Assembly (NCBI GenBank): GCA_002071485.1
Contig: MWFF01000007.1
Span: forward strand, 1 to 36,248
Direction of reading: 5' to 3'
Source: Verrucomicrobia bacterium ADurb.Bin006
GTDB taxonomy: Bacteria; Verrucomicrobiota; Verrucomicrobiia; Limisphaerales; J093
Length of the DNA stretch: 36,248 nt
Within the stretch, counting starts at the first letter, position 1. Every line of letters begins with the position of its first letter. Made by a program: the position numbers and the translations under genes. The notes under the pieces are model-generated. The model was not told the origin of the DNA. It did not search any database and saw nothing but the letters and a program-made list of their open reading frames with translations. Of this stretch, positions 14,335 to 22,270 are shown piece by piece.

Positions 14335-15684
14335 ATGATGAACCTTACTGATCGTTTAATTCACGAGATTCAGTCTCTATTTCAAAGCGACCTGTCAGAA
14401 AGCACTGGACGTTATGCAAAACGTTGCCTTCTTGATTATCTGGGTGCCACCCTTGCGGGCGCACGCCTGACTCGGGATAAGACCGCGATCCTAATGACGA
14501 GCTTGGGTGGATCGGATTCGGGGGTCTCAGTGATTGGCCTTAGGAGAAGAGCCCCTGTGCCCGTTGCAGCCCTTGTGAATGGGATTTCGTCCCATGCGGC
14601 CGAACTTGACGACGGGGTGATCTCCGGGATCGTACATCCGGGTGCTCCCTTGCTATCGGCACTGCTGCCAGTGGCAGAGGAACAGTCGATAGACGGAAGG
14701 AGGCTGCTTCTCGGGATTGTGAGCGGCTATGAAGCTACGGTCAGGCTTGCCAATGCGATTCAGCCCTCACACAAGATGAGGGGGTATCACGCAACGGCAA
14801 CGTGCGGCGGCATTGGGGCAGCTCTGGGGATCCTGAACATGACGGCTGCCACAGAAGAGACAATGAAGAATGCTGTCTCGGCCGCCGCGGTGTCGGCAGG
14901 CGGCTCTCTTAAGGTCTTGGAGGATGGGTCGCAGCTCAAACCGTTCAATCCAGGTCACGCCGCGCTCACAGCCGTGGTTTCGGTTGCCTTGGCAAAGGCC
15001 GGATTCAAGGGGCCGGACGACGTGATGTCTGGCCGGGCTGGTTTCCTCGCAATGATGGCAGACGCTTATGAAGAAGAAGCGCTATTCCCCGAGCGCGATC
15101 AGAAGCTCTGCATTGAAAGCGTCTATGTCAAACCTTACGCGGCTTGCCGATATTGCCATCCTGCGATCGAGGCGGCATTGCAGATTCGCTGCGAAAAGGT
15201 GATCTGCGTGGAGGACATCGAGTGGATCAGGGTGGCGACTTACAAACTTGCCGTTGATCACCACGACCACACTGTTGTCCAAGAGGTTTCCTCCGCCAAG
15301 ATGAGCATCCCGTTCAGCGTCGCAGCGGCGATGGTCACAGGACGGGCGGGTATCGAAGAGTATTCGGAGGCTTGCATTCGGGATACGCGCATCGTCCGTC
15401 TCGCACAGAAGGTATCGGTCATCCCGGACGAACACTACAGCGCGGTGTTCCCGAAGCAGACACCGGCTAGGGTAGAGATTCGATGCCGGAACGGGAGCGA
15501 CCATGTTCGTGAAGTGTTCTTGCCGAAGGGCGAGCCCGGCAATCCTCTCAGCGACGACGAACTGAATAACAAGTTCATGTCGTTGGCGGCTTACGCCGGG
15601 CTCACATCGAATCAAAGTGCGACGATCCGGGACGCCGTTTGGAATCTACCTGATGGAGCTGAGAGGCTCTACGAGTTGTTGTGA
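14335..15684 (+). CDS. MmgE/PrpD family protein
   Basis: This 449-residue protein matches the MmgE/PrpD family (2-methylcitrate dehydratase, cis-aconitate decarboxylase and relatives). Blocks in order: AKRCLLDYLGATLAGARL (about 28-45), the HAAELDDGVISGIVHPGAPL region with the catalytic Asp/His cluster, GYEATVRLANAIQPSHKMRG followed by YHATATCGGIGAALG, DGSQLKPFNPGHAALTAVVS, and VKPYAACRYCHPAIEAAL. The reactions known in the family are dehydration, decarboxylation or epimerisation of tricarboxylates and related acids. No prpB, prpC or acnD neighbours are present, so propionate catabolism is unlikely. The gene starts with tandem ATGs (14335, 14338). It lies 38 bases after the reductase gene and 61 bases before the ThDP decarboxylase, suggesting one operon. 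Confidence 0.9.
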   Translation: MMNLTDRLIHEIQSLFQSDLSESTGRYAKRCLLDYLGATLAGARLTRDKTAILMTSLGGSDSGVSVIGLRRRAPVPVAALVNGISSHAAELDDGVISGIVHPGAPLLSALLPVAEEQSIDGRRLLLGIVSGYEATVRLANAIQPSHKMRGYHATATCGGIGAALGILNMTAATEETMKNAVSAAAVSAGGSLKVLEDGSQLKPFNPGHAALTAVVSVALAKAGFKGPDDVMSGRAGFLAMMADAYEEEALFPERDQKLCIESVYVKPYAACRYCHPAIEAALQIRCEKVICVEDIEWIRVATYKLAVDHHDHTVVQEVSSAKMSIPFSVAAAMVTGRAGIEEYSEACIRDTRIVRLAQKVSVIPDEHYSAVFPKQTPARVEIRCRNGSDHVREVFLPKGEPGNPLSDDELNNKFMSLAAYAGLTSNQSATIRDAVWNLPDGAERLYELL

Positions 15685-15745
15685 ATCAGCCCGTTGGGAC
15701 GGGCTGTAACGCTTCTGCAGGTGTCTGCGGGACTTTCACTGCACA

Positions 15746-16897
15746 TTGCCCACAACCGTGATTGACCTCCAACAGTTCTACCGGGTGTTGCGGAGCCAAG
15801 GCGTGGAGTTCGTGACAGGCGTGCCCGACACCCTGCTCAACGACTTCTGCCTTGGGCTTGACGGCTGTTGGCCCGGCCATCAGCACGTGATTGCGGCGAA
15901 CGAAGGCAACGCCATCGCTCTGGCCGCCGGTTATCACTTGGCCACAGGGAGCGTCCCGCTCGTCTACATGCAGAACTCGGGGCTGGGCAATGCCATCAAT
16001 CCCCTGATCTCCCTTGCCGACAAGGAGGTCTATGCGATTCCAATGCTGCTGCTCATCGGATGGCGCGGAGAGCCTGGCGCGTCCGACTGGCCGCAACACA
16101 GGCGTCAGGGTGAACTGACGCCCGTTTTTCTTGATGCGATGGGGATCCCGTATCGGGTGCTGGCGCCGGAGGCGGACGCCATGGATCACGCCAAGTGGGC
16201 CTTGACAACTGCCGCAGCCAACTGTCGCCCGACGGCCCTGGTTGTCCGCAAAGGGGTTCTCGCGTTGCGAGAGAAGGCCGGATTCGATGCCCACGGGCAG
16301 CGCTATGCCATCAGCCGCGAGGAGGCTATCGGCACCATCCTGTCCGCGGCACCAGACAACGCCATCTTCGTGGCCACGACGGGCCGCGCCACCCGGGAAC
16401 TCCATGCACTGCGCGACGCCAGGGGCGAGTCCCACGACCGCGACTTTCTCAACGTCGGGGCGATGGGCCACGCGCTGTCGATTGCCGCAGGCCTTGCGTT
16501 GGCCAAGAACGACCGTGCAGTCATATGTCTGGATGGCGACGGCGCTGCGCTCATGCACATGGGTTCTCTCGCTGTCACCGCCGCCCTCGGTTTGCCCAAC
16601 CTGCTTCACGTCGTGCTCAATAACGGTGTCCACGAGTCCGTGGGCGGACAGCAGACAGCCGGGTTTGCGACCAACCTCTGCGAGTTGGCCGCCGCCGTGG
16701 GCTACAGGGTCATGTCGGGACCGATCGAAACCACCGATGCACTGCGAAAAGCCGTGCGTGATGCATTTGCGGCTAAAGGCCCGTCTTTCATCGAGATGAG
16801 AATCCGCAAGGGCATGCGAACGGACCTGCCTCCGCTGAGGATTGATCCCGTGAATTCGAAGAAGCGGCTGATGAACAACCTCTCCGGAGCCAAGTGA
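15746..16897 (+). CDS. aepY: Phosphonopyruvate decarboxylase-like ThDP enzyme
   Basis: The ThDP signature is clear: CLDGDGAALMHMGSLAVTAA then NLLHVVLNNGVHESVGGQQT (GDG to NN spacing of the ThDP fold), preceded by FLNVGAMGHALSIAAGLALA. The N-terminal domain has FVTGVPDTLLNDFC (about 21-34), NEGNAIALAAGYHLATG with the ThDP-activating Glu, and MQNSGLGNAINPLISL. These are the blocks of AepY/Ppd-type phosphonopyruvate decarboxylases, which convert phosphonopyruvate to phosphonoacetaldehyde; sulfopyruvate decarboxylase is a relative. No PEP mutase is found in the window, so another 3-substituted pyruvate could be the substrate. The start is uncertain: TTG 15746 (383 residues) or GTG 15758 (VIDLQQFYRVL), which better matches relatives. 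The stop overlaps the GTG of the next gene by four bases. Confidence 0.87.
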   Translation: MPTTVIDLQQFYRVLRSQGVEFVTGVPDTLLNDFCLGLDGCWPGHQHVIAANEGNAIALAAGYHLATGSVPLVYMQNSGLGNAINPLISLADKEVYAIPMLLLIGWRGEPGASDWPQHRRQGELTPVFLDAMGIPYRVLAPEADAMDHAKWALTTAAANCRPTALVVRKGVLALREKAGFDAHGQRYAISREEAIGTILSAAPDNAIFVATTGRATRELHALRDARGESHDRDFLNVGAMGHALSIAAGLALAKNDRAVICLDGDGAALMHMGSLAVTAALGLPNLLHVVLNNGVHESVGGQQTAGFATNLCELAAAVGYRVMSGPIETTDALRKAVRDAFAAKGPSFIEMRIRKGMRTDLPPLRIDPVNSKKRLMNNLSGAK

Positions 16898-18303
16898 ACT
16901 CCGTCTCGATTGGACCGATGACCTGCTCCGTTGTCGATTCGGCCTATTACGGCGACATGTTCGCTTCGGCGGCCATGCGGGCCGCGTTTTCGGACCAGCG
17001 GCGGTTCGAGTCGTGGCTCGATGTCGAGGTCGCATTGGCGAGGGCCGAGGAGCGTGTGGGAGTCATCCCGGGTTCGGTGGCATCGCGGATTGCCGCTGCG
17101 GCGAAGATCGAGAACCTGGACCTCGCCGCAATGAAAGCCGAGTACGAGCGTGTGGGGTTCCCGATCCTGCCGCTGGTGCATCAACTGGCGAAGGCCTGCG
17201 ATCCGGAAAGCGCCCGTTGGGTCCATTGGGGGGCCACCACTCAGGACATCGTCGATACAGGGTTGGTGCTTCAGATGCGGGAAGGCCTGGGGCTGATTTC
17301 GGAGGACCTGGATCAGATCATCGAGTCGGCAGCCGCTCTCTGTCGGGCGCACCGGGACACGGTGATGGCTGGCCGCACGTTCCAGCAACAGGCTGCTCCG
17401 ATCACGTTCGGCTTTAAGGCGGCCGTGTGGCTGGATGAGCTGCTGCGGCACCGGGATCGGCTCGCGGAACTCAAGCCGCGTGTTCTGATTGGCCAGTTCG
17501 GCGGGGCGGTTGGAACGCTCTCCACCCTGGGCCACGACGGGCTCAAGGTGCTCGACGAGTTCTGTCGCGAATTGGGCCTGGGCCTGCCGCGGATCACGTG
17601 GCACACGGCGCGAGACGGCTGGGCGGAGCTGGTGTTCTGGCTTGCGATGCTCTGCAGCACCCTGTCCAAGATCGCATCGGAGGTCGCGGACCTGATGCGG
17701 ACGGAGATTGACGAAGTGCGGGAGCCGTTTGCGCCGGGCCGGGGGGGCAGCACCGCCATGCCCCAGAAGCGGAACCCGATCTCATGTCCGATCATAATCG
17801 CGATTGGTCACCGGCTCCGTGACAGCGTATCGTCTCAGCTCACGGCGATGGTCCAGGAACACGAGCGCGCGGTGGCCACCCAACCGCTCGAGTGGCTGGT
17901 GATCCCCGAGGCCTTCGTGCTCGCCTCGGGAAGTCTCAAGCACTCGAAGACGCTCCTGAGCGGGCTTACGGTGAATGCGGAAACGATGCGACGTAACCTC
18001 GCCCTTGGCGGCGGACTGCTGATGTCTGAAGCCGTCATGATGGGGCTGGCGCCGCGGATCGGGCGGGGGCAGGCCCATGACTTGGTGTCCCGCGCCGCCG
18101 GACGCGCCACGGATCAGGGCAAGACCCTGCGCGAAGCGCTCGCAAACGACCACGAGATCATGAGCCACCTGACTGCCGAGGAATTGGACCGGTTGCTGGA
18201 TCCCGCCAACTACCTGGGTGTCGCGGGACAGATGGTGGATGCGGTGTTAGAGAGACTCCGAGGGGCCACGGATGGACGCGGATCTGGAGGGGACCACGGA
18301 TGA
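16894..18303 (+). CDS. Fumarase/adenylosuccinate-lyase superfamily enzyme (PcaB-like)
   Basis: This 469-residue enzyme belongs to the aspartase/fumarase superfamily. It has three conserved regions: VHWGATTQDIVDTG (about 110-123), the AGRTFQQQAAPITFGFK segment, and the superfamily signature with catalytic Ser loop, GRGGSTAMPQKRNPISCP. The last most resembles 3-carboxy-cis,cis-muconate cycloisomerase/adenylosuccinate lyase subfamilies. Such enzymes catalyse reversible beta-elimination releasing fumarate or a similar acid, or the mechanistically related cycloisomerisation. The GTG at 16894 overlaps the aepY stop (GTGA), with a GGAG at about 16885-16888, so translation is probably coupled. The family ends around LERLRG; the last 13 residues (ATDGRGSGGDHG) are translated from a 'cacggatggacgcgg' repeat at the hairpin starting 18293. 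Confidence 0.85.
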   Translation: MNSVSIGPMTCSVVDSAYYGDMFASAAMRAAFSDQRRFESWLDVEVALARAEERVGVIPGSVASRIAAAAKIENLDLAAMKAEYERVGFPILPLVHQLAKACDPESARWVHWGATTQDIVDTGLVLQMREGLGLISEDLDQIIESAAALCRAHRDTVMAGRTFQQQAAPITFGFKAAVWLDELLRHRDRLAELKPRVLIGQFGGAVGTLSTLGHDGLKVLDEFCRELGLGLPRITWHTARDGWAELVFWLAMLCSTLSKIASEVADLMRTEIDEVREPFAPGRGGSTAMPQKRNPISCPIIIAIGHRLRDSVSSQLTAMVQEHERAVATQPLEWLVIPEAFVLASGSLKHSKTLLSGLTVNAETMRRNLALGGGLLMSEAVMMGLAPRIGRGQAHDLVSRAAGRATDQGKTLREALANDHEIMSHLTAEELDRLLDPANYLGVAGQMVDAVLERLRGATDGRGSGGDHG

Positions 18304-18408
18304 ACACGGATAAACACGGATCTGCGGTGCGCAGGTCACGATTCTGCATTACGACTTGGGCAGAAGTCCCTCCCCTTGTATCCGTGTGCATCGGTGTCCA
18401 TCCGTGGT
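18293..18408. repeat. 'accacggatgaacacgg' hairpin repeat
   Basis: Inverted arms lie at 18293-18321 (accacggatgaacacggata...) and 18379-18408 (tatccgtgtgcatcggtgtc...), separated by ~57 bases. The left arm provides the stop of the lyase gene and the right arm lies 22 bases before the next gene's ATG. A related 'tatccgtgtttcatccgtgg' segment is at 7681-7700. Confidence 0.82.
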
Positions 18409-18430
18409 GAAATCCGAGGTGCCTGCGCCT

Positions 18431-19444
18431 ATGAACAGACGTTGGAAACAGCGTCCGCACGGTTCGACCTGGGGTGACTGGGGTGACGACGACCAGCTTG
18501 GCCGCCTTAACCTGGTCGGCCCCGAGCAGGTGCTCAAGGGCATTGCCGAGGTCAAGGCCGGGCGCACGTTTTGCCTGAGCCTGCCACTGGACTATCCGGG
18601 CGGGAACGTGCTGAGTCCGGTCCGTTTCCCCCCGACACTGCAGCCTGTCATCCGGAATGGGCAACCGTATTACAACTACCAGTGGCGCAACATGGATGCG
18701 CGTCTGACTGACATCGCGTGCGACGATGCCGTGCTCCTATGCAACCAATACTCGACTCAGTGGGACAGCCTGGCCCATCGCGGGTCCTTGTTCGACGCCG
18801 ACGGCGACGGGAGACCGGAGCCGGTGTACTACAACGGATTCCGGGCTGGGGAGGACGTGACAATGCAGGGCGACACGATAGTTGCCGCGAAGGCGCTGGG
18901 CATCGAGAACATAGCCGCGCACGGAGTCCAGGGACGGGGCGTGCTCGTGAATCTGCATGACCGGTTTGGAGAATCGCCACGCAAAGAAGTCGGTTATGAC
19001 GACCTGATGCGCGTGATGGGAGAGGACGGTGCCGAGGTCGAGCCGGGAGACATCCTGTGCCTTTGGACCGGGCTTGACCGGATGATCATGCGGATGCACG
19101 GGAAGCCTGATGCCTCGTTGCACGAGGCATGCGCCGTGCTCGATGGCCGGGATCCGCGCCTGCTCGACTGGGTGCGCAATAGCGGCGTCGCCGCCATTGC
19201 CTCCGACAATCTGGCGGTCGAGGCCGTGCGCAAACCGTTGCCCGAGGGCTACACTGGAACCAATCTGCCATTGCACGAGCTTTGTCTGTTTAAGCTCGGG
19301 GTGCCCTTGGGCGAACTCTGGCTGCTCGCAGACCTGGCCGCATGGCTCAAGGCGCGCGGACGCTCGAGGTTCCTCCTGACCGCACCGCCGTTGAGGCTCA
19401 CGGGGGCCGTCGGTTCACCTGTGACGCCGATAGCCACAGTCTGA
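18431..19444 (+). CDS. Cyclase family protein (kynurenine formamidase-like metal hydrolase)
   Basis: This 337-residue protein resembles the cyclase family (PF04199). The metal-binding motif, usually HxGTHxDxPxH, appears here in the variant form YSTQWDSLAHRGSLFDADGD (about residues 99-118), the 'TQWD(x)2(A/G)H' type. It is followed by YNGFRAGEDVTM, GVLVNLHDRFG, VEPGDILCLWTG and AAIASDNLAVEAVRKPLPEG...LPLHELCLFKLGVPLGELW, as in larger members of the family. Characterised relatives hydrolyse cyclic or N-formyl amides and esters using a divalent metal. I chose the ATG at 18431 (MNRRWKQRPHGSTWGDWGDD); in-frame codons upstream lie in the hairpin repeat. It ends the metabolic block; the next gene is the flippase. 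Its substrate may be a product of the preceding lyase and PrpD protein, an inference from order alone. Confidence 0.83.
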   Translation: MNRRWKQRPHGSTWGDWGDDDQLGRLNLVGPEQVLKGIAEVKAGRTFCLSLPLDYPGGNVLSPVRFPPTLQPVIRNGQPYYNYQWRNMDARLTDIACDDAVLLCNQYSTQWDSLAHRGSLFDADGDGRPEPVYYNGFRAGEDVTMQGDTIVAAKALGIENIAAHGVQGRGVLVNLHDRFGESPRKEVGYDDLMRVMGEDGAEVEPGDILCLWTGLDRMIMRMHGKPDASLHEACAVLDGRDPRLLDWVRNSGVAAIASDNLAVEAVRKPLPEGYTGTNLPLHELCLFKLGVPLGELWLLADLAAWLKARGRSRFLLTAPPLRLTGAVGSPVTPIATV

Positions 19445-19654
19445 TGCGTTTTACGGTGAGGCGACAGGGGTTTCACAGAAGGAAACGAAGGAAACGAAGC
19501 TGACGAGTAAGATGCGCAGACTGCAGGTCCACCGACGCACAGACGCACTGGCTGCTGACGCACCAAAAGCTGTTGTCCGCCCCGGACCTCTCCTTTCTCC
19601 CCTTTTGTTGCAAGGGGTGACGAATGGTGTCAAGGATCCAGAGGAGAAGACCAC
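19445..19654. repeat. Repeat-bearing spacer before the flippase
   Basis: The spacer contains 'cacagaaggaaacgaaggaa', degenerate octamers 'caccgacgcacagacgcact' (19530-19550) and 'gctgacgcacc'. It ends with a good Shine-Dalgarno, gaggag at 19641-19646, eight bases before the TTG start at 19655. It is the last point where the octamer family appears before ~34.5 kb. Confidence 0.75.
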
Positions 19655-21118
19655 TTGGCCAAGGGTTTAAGATCAGCATTCGCCTGGTCAGCGCTCGAGC
19701 AGTTCGGGCAGCAGGCTGCTCAGTTCGGGCTGGGGGTGCTTCTGGCCCGGCTGCTCTCTCCGGCCGAGTTTGGCCTGACCGGCATGCTGGCCGTGTTCTT
19801 CGCTGTCTCCGAATCCTTCACCCAGGCGGGTCTCGGCTCGGCAATCATTCAACGCAGAGAGCTCACCGAGGACGAGACAACGTCGTGCTTCTACCTCAAC
19901 ATCATCCTGGGCGCGCTTATGGCAGGGGTTCTTTGCGCGATCTCACCGTGGGTTGCGGCATTCTATGCCACCCCGGTCCTGGCCCCCATGCTCTGTGTGC
20001 TGTCGCTCCAGGTGGTGTTTGGGTCGTTTCGGATTGTCCAGGACGCCTTGCGCGCACGCGATCTGGATTTCAAGACTCTTGCCATCATCAACTGGACGGC
20101 CACGATCGCATCCGGGGCTGTTGGCGTCGCCATGGCTTGGAGAGGATTTGGGGTATGGAGCCTTGTGACGCAAGCCGTGCTCCGTGTCTTTGTAGGCACT
20201 GTTGTGCTGTGGGTGCTCAGGCCGTGGCGGCCACGGGGGCGTTTCCGCTGGGCATGTATCGGTGCACTGTGGCCCTTTAGTTCGCGCCTGCTCGCGGCCG
20301 CGCTGCTGGATTCGATATTCAGGAATGTCTATCCCGTCGTTATCGGCAAGGCGCATAGTGCAGCGGATCTCGGCTTCTATGCACGAGCCCACCAGTTCGC
20401 TGACACCCCCAGCTACGCCTTAAGCGCGGTGACGAGCCGGGTCGCGTTTCCATACTTTAGCACGTTGCAGGACGATCGGGTGCTCCTCAAGCGGCGACTA
20501 AGGCAGTTGATCCGGCTGACAGCGACTCTCAACTTTCCCCTGATGACCGGCATTGCGGCGGCGGCACCGGCCTTGGTGACCGCTCTTGTGACTGAGAAAT
20601 GGGCGGGGTGCGTGCCGCTGCTGCAGGTGATGAGCTTCGCCGGCCTTTTGCATCCTCTGCACATCTATCATCTCAAGGTCCTGACTGCTCTTGGCCGGAG
20701 CGATTTGTATTTGAAGCTTGAAGTCATCAAGAAGCTGCTCACGGTCATGAATGTTCTGCTCACCGTCCGTTATGGGGTCTTCGCCATGGTGTGTGGCGCG
20801 TTGGTCACCTCGTTCATTTCCTATTGGCTGAACAGCTTCTATACGCGCAGACTCGCCGATTACTCCTGGTTAGAGCAGATCAGCGACCTGATGCCGATGC
20901 TGGCCGTGGCCGCCGTGGTCGGCGGTGTGGGCCTGGCCGCCAGCCTTCTACCCTGCTCCAGCCCGCACGGCATGCTGGCACTGCAGGGGGTGGCGATGAC
21001 TCTGGCGTATGCTGGACTTGTTGTTAGCCTTCGACGGACCTGGTTCGCGGACAGTATGGCGCTGCTCGTTCAACTGCCCTGGTGCCCGAGATGGTTGAGC
21101 GCCTTCATGGCATCCTGA
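19655..21118 (+). CDS. wzx: Polysaccharide flippase, Wzx/WzxC type (MOP superfamily)
   Basis: This 487-residue integral membrane protein has about 12-14 hydrophobic segments (e.g. LGALMAGVLCAISPWVAAFY, MLCVLSLQVVFGSF, IASGAVGVAMAW, LFVGTVVLWVL-type segment, MLAVAAVVGGVGLAASLLP). The N-terminus FAWSALEQFGQQAAQFGLGV followed by LLARLLSPAEFGL is the classic start of the WzxC-like polysaccharide transporters of the MOP superfamily, which flip undecaprenyl-linked oligosaccharide units across the inner membrane. RIVQDALRARDLDFKTLAII and the ADLGFYARAHQFADTPSYAL loop are also typical. The start is TTG at 19655, supported by gaggag at 19641-19646 and by the family-like MAKGLRSAFAWSALEQ start. It overlaps the next gene by 28-37 bases, suggesting translational coupling. 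Confidence 0.92.
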   Translation: MAKGLRSAFAWSALEQFGQQAAQFGLGVLLARLLSPAEFGLTGMLAVFFAVSESFTQAGLGSAIIQRRELTEDETTSCFYLNIILGALMAGVLCAISPWVAAFYATPVLAPMLCVLSLQVVFGSFRIVQDALRARDLDFKTLAIINWTATIASGAVGVAMAWRGFGVWSLVTQAVLRVFVGTVVLWVLRPWRPRGRFRWACIGALWPFSSRLLAAALLDSIFRNVYPVVIGKAHSAADLGFYARAHQFADTPSYALSAVTSRVAFPYFSTLQDDRVLLKRRLRQLIRLTATLNFPLMTGIAAAAPALVTALVTEKWAGCVPLLQVMSFAGLLHPLHIYHLKVLTALGRSDLYLKLEVIKKLLTVMNVLLTVRYGVFAMVCGALVTSFISYWLNSFYTRRLADYSWLEQISDLMPMLAVAAVVGGVGLAASLLPCSSPHGMLALQGVAMTLAYAGLVVSLRRTWFADSMALLVQLPWCPRWLSAFMAS

Positions 21119-22128
21119 ACAACGCCTGCGTGATCGATTCCATGGTACCGATTCTCGACTATCTGTCGAAGCGGCGGCTGCATGAGAATGTGTGCCGATT
21201 CAAGGAGACTGCTGAGGCCGGCTTTGCCCGGCAGGTTGAATACCTTGGAAATGACAAACCGATCAACCGCGCCATGCCTGCGGTTTCCGTCTACGTAACA
21301 GCGTATCAGCATCAGCCGTATATCGCTGAGTGTTTGGAGAGTATCCTTCATCAGAAGTGTGCCTTTCCGTTTGAAGTCATTGTTGGGGAGGATGGCTCAG
21401 ACGATGGCACCCGTGAGCTGTGCATGCGTTACGCTGAGGAGCATCGTGACAAGATACGACTCTTTCTCCGAGATCGCTCGGAATCGGCCTGCTCGTTCCT
21501 GGGCCGCACAGTGAGAATGAATGGCTGGTGGTGCCGTATGGCAGCGCGCGCCCCGTATATCGCGATTTGTGAAGGAGACGATTTCTGGGTCGAGCCGGAC
21601 AAGCTTGCTGTTCAAAAGGCCTTTCTGGACGCACATTTGGACGCCGTGATGCATGCTCATCGCGCAAATGCTGTCGACGTGAGTGGGCGAGTGCTCGGAG
21701 TGTGGCCGGAACCGCAGCCGGAGTTTTTGGGTGCGGCAAGCGCCATCTCGCGAGGAGGAGGCTTTTTTGCCACAAATAGCATAATGGTCAGAAAGGCTCT
21801 AGTGTCGCAAGTGTCGGATGAGTATTACGCCTTCCAGGTCGGTGATGCCATGCTTGTCAGTCTGGCCATTAACCATGGAAGGATCGGCTTCTCAAACAGG
21901 GTGATGTCCGCCCATCGTCGCGGCGTCCCTGGGTCATGGACCTCAAGAAACGCTGCACGGGGCACGATTGCTGAGTTCAAGGCCCGTGCAGTTCTACCCT
22001 ACATTCTGCTTGCTAGGAGGGGAAAGCACAGAGGCCTGTATGCTTTGAGGGTCGGAAGTCTTCTTATCTGGAGCGCGCGGTCTAGTCTCGCTGCCGCGGT
22101 GAATAGGATGAGACGGCAAGGGTCATGA
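21091..22128 (+). CDS. GT2 family glycosyltransferase
   Basis: This GT-A fold glycosyltransferase of family 2 shows VSVYVTAYQHQPYIAECLES, VIVGEDGSDDGTRELCMRYA (the nucleotide-binding Asp) and YIAICEGDDFWVEPDKLAVQ, whose EGDD is the DXD-type metal/nucleotide motif and 'EGDDFW' is common in this subgroup. GGGFFATNSIMVRK and a C-terminal RGVPGSWTSRNA segment follow. It would transfer a sugar to the lipid-linked repeat unit in the cytoplasm. The start is uncertain: GTG 21082 and ATG 21091 overlap the flippase gene, ATG 21142 is possible, and ATG 21274 starts right at the catalytic domain (MPAVSVYV). No Shine-Dalgarno decides. The ~60 residues before the GT domain lack recognisable features. Confidence 0.87.
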   Translation: MVERLHGILNNACVIDSMVPILDYLSKRRLHENVCRFKETAEAGFARQVEYLGNDKPINRAMPAVSVYVTAYQHQPYIAECLESILHQKCAFPFEVIVGEDGSDDGTRELCMRYAEEHRDKIRLFLRDRSESACSFLGRTVRMNGWWCRMAARAPYIAICEGDDFWVEPDKLAVQKAFLDAHLDAVMHAHRANAVDVSGRVLGVWPEPQPEFLGAASAISRGGGFFATNSIMVRKALVSQVSDEYYAFQVGDAMLVSLAINHGRIGFSNRVMSAHRRGVPGSWTSRNAARGTIAEFKARAVLPYILLARRGKHRGLYALRVGSLLIWSARSSLAAAVNRMRRQGS

Positions 22129-22270
22129 GCGGTGTTCACTTTTTGGCTGGGCGACCTGGATTCTTTATGCGGCGGTGAGGAAGAGCCGAAAATGCGCTTG
22201 AACGTTGGCTGAAATGAACCCGCAGCAGAACGGATCTGTTGATGCAACACAACATCTCAATTAATTGTCG

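Noticed and set aside
14335..15684. Methylcitrate cycle (propionate) operon
   Set aside because: A PrpD-family gene alone is not sufficient. prpB, prpC and acnD are absent, and the neighbours do not fit propionate breakdown.
15686..17035. 449-codon minus-strand open frame
   Set aside because: It is antisense to the ThDP decarboxylase, whose motifs are unmistakable. The composition is arginine- and histidine-rich with no domain features.
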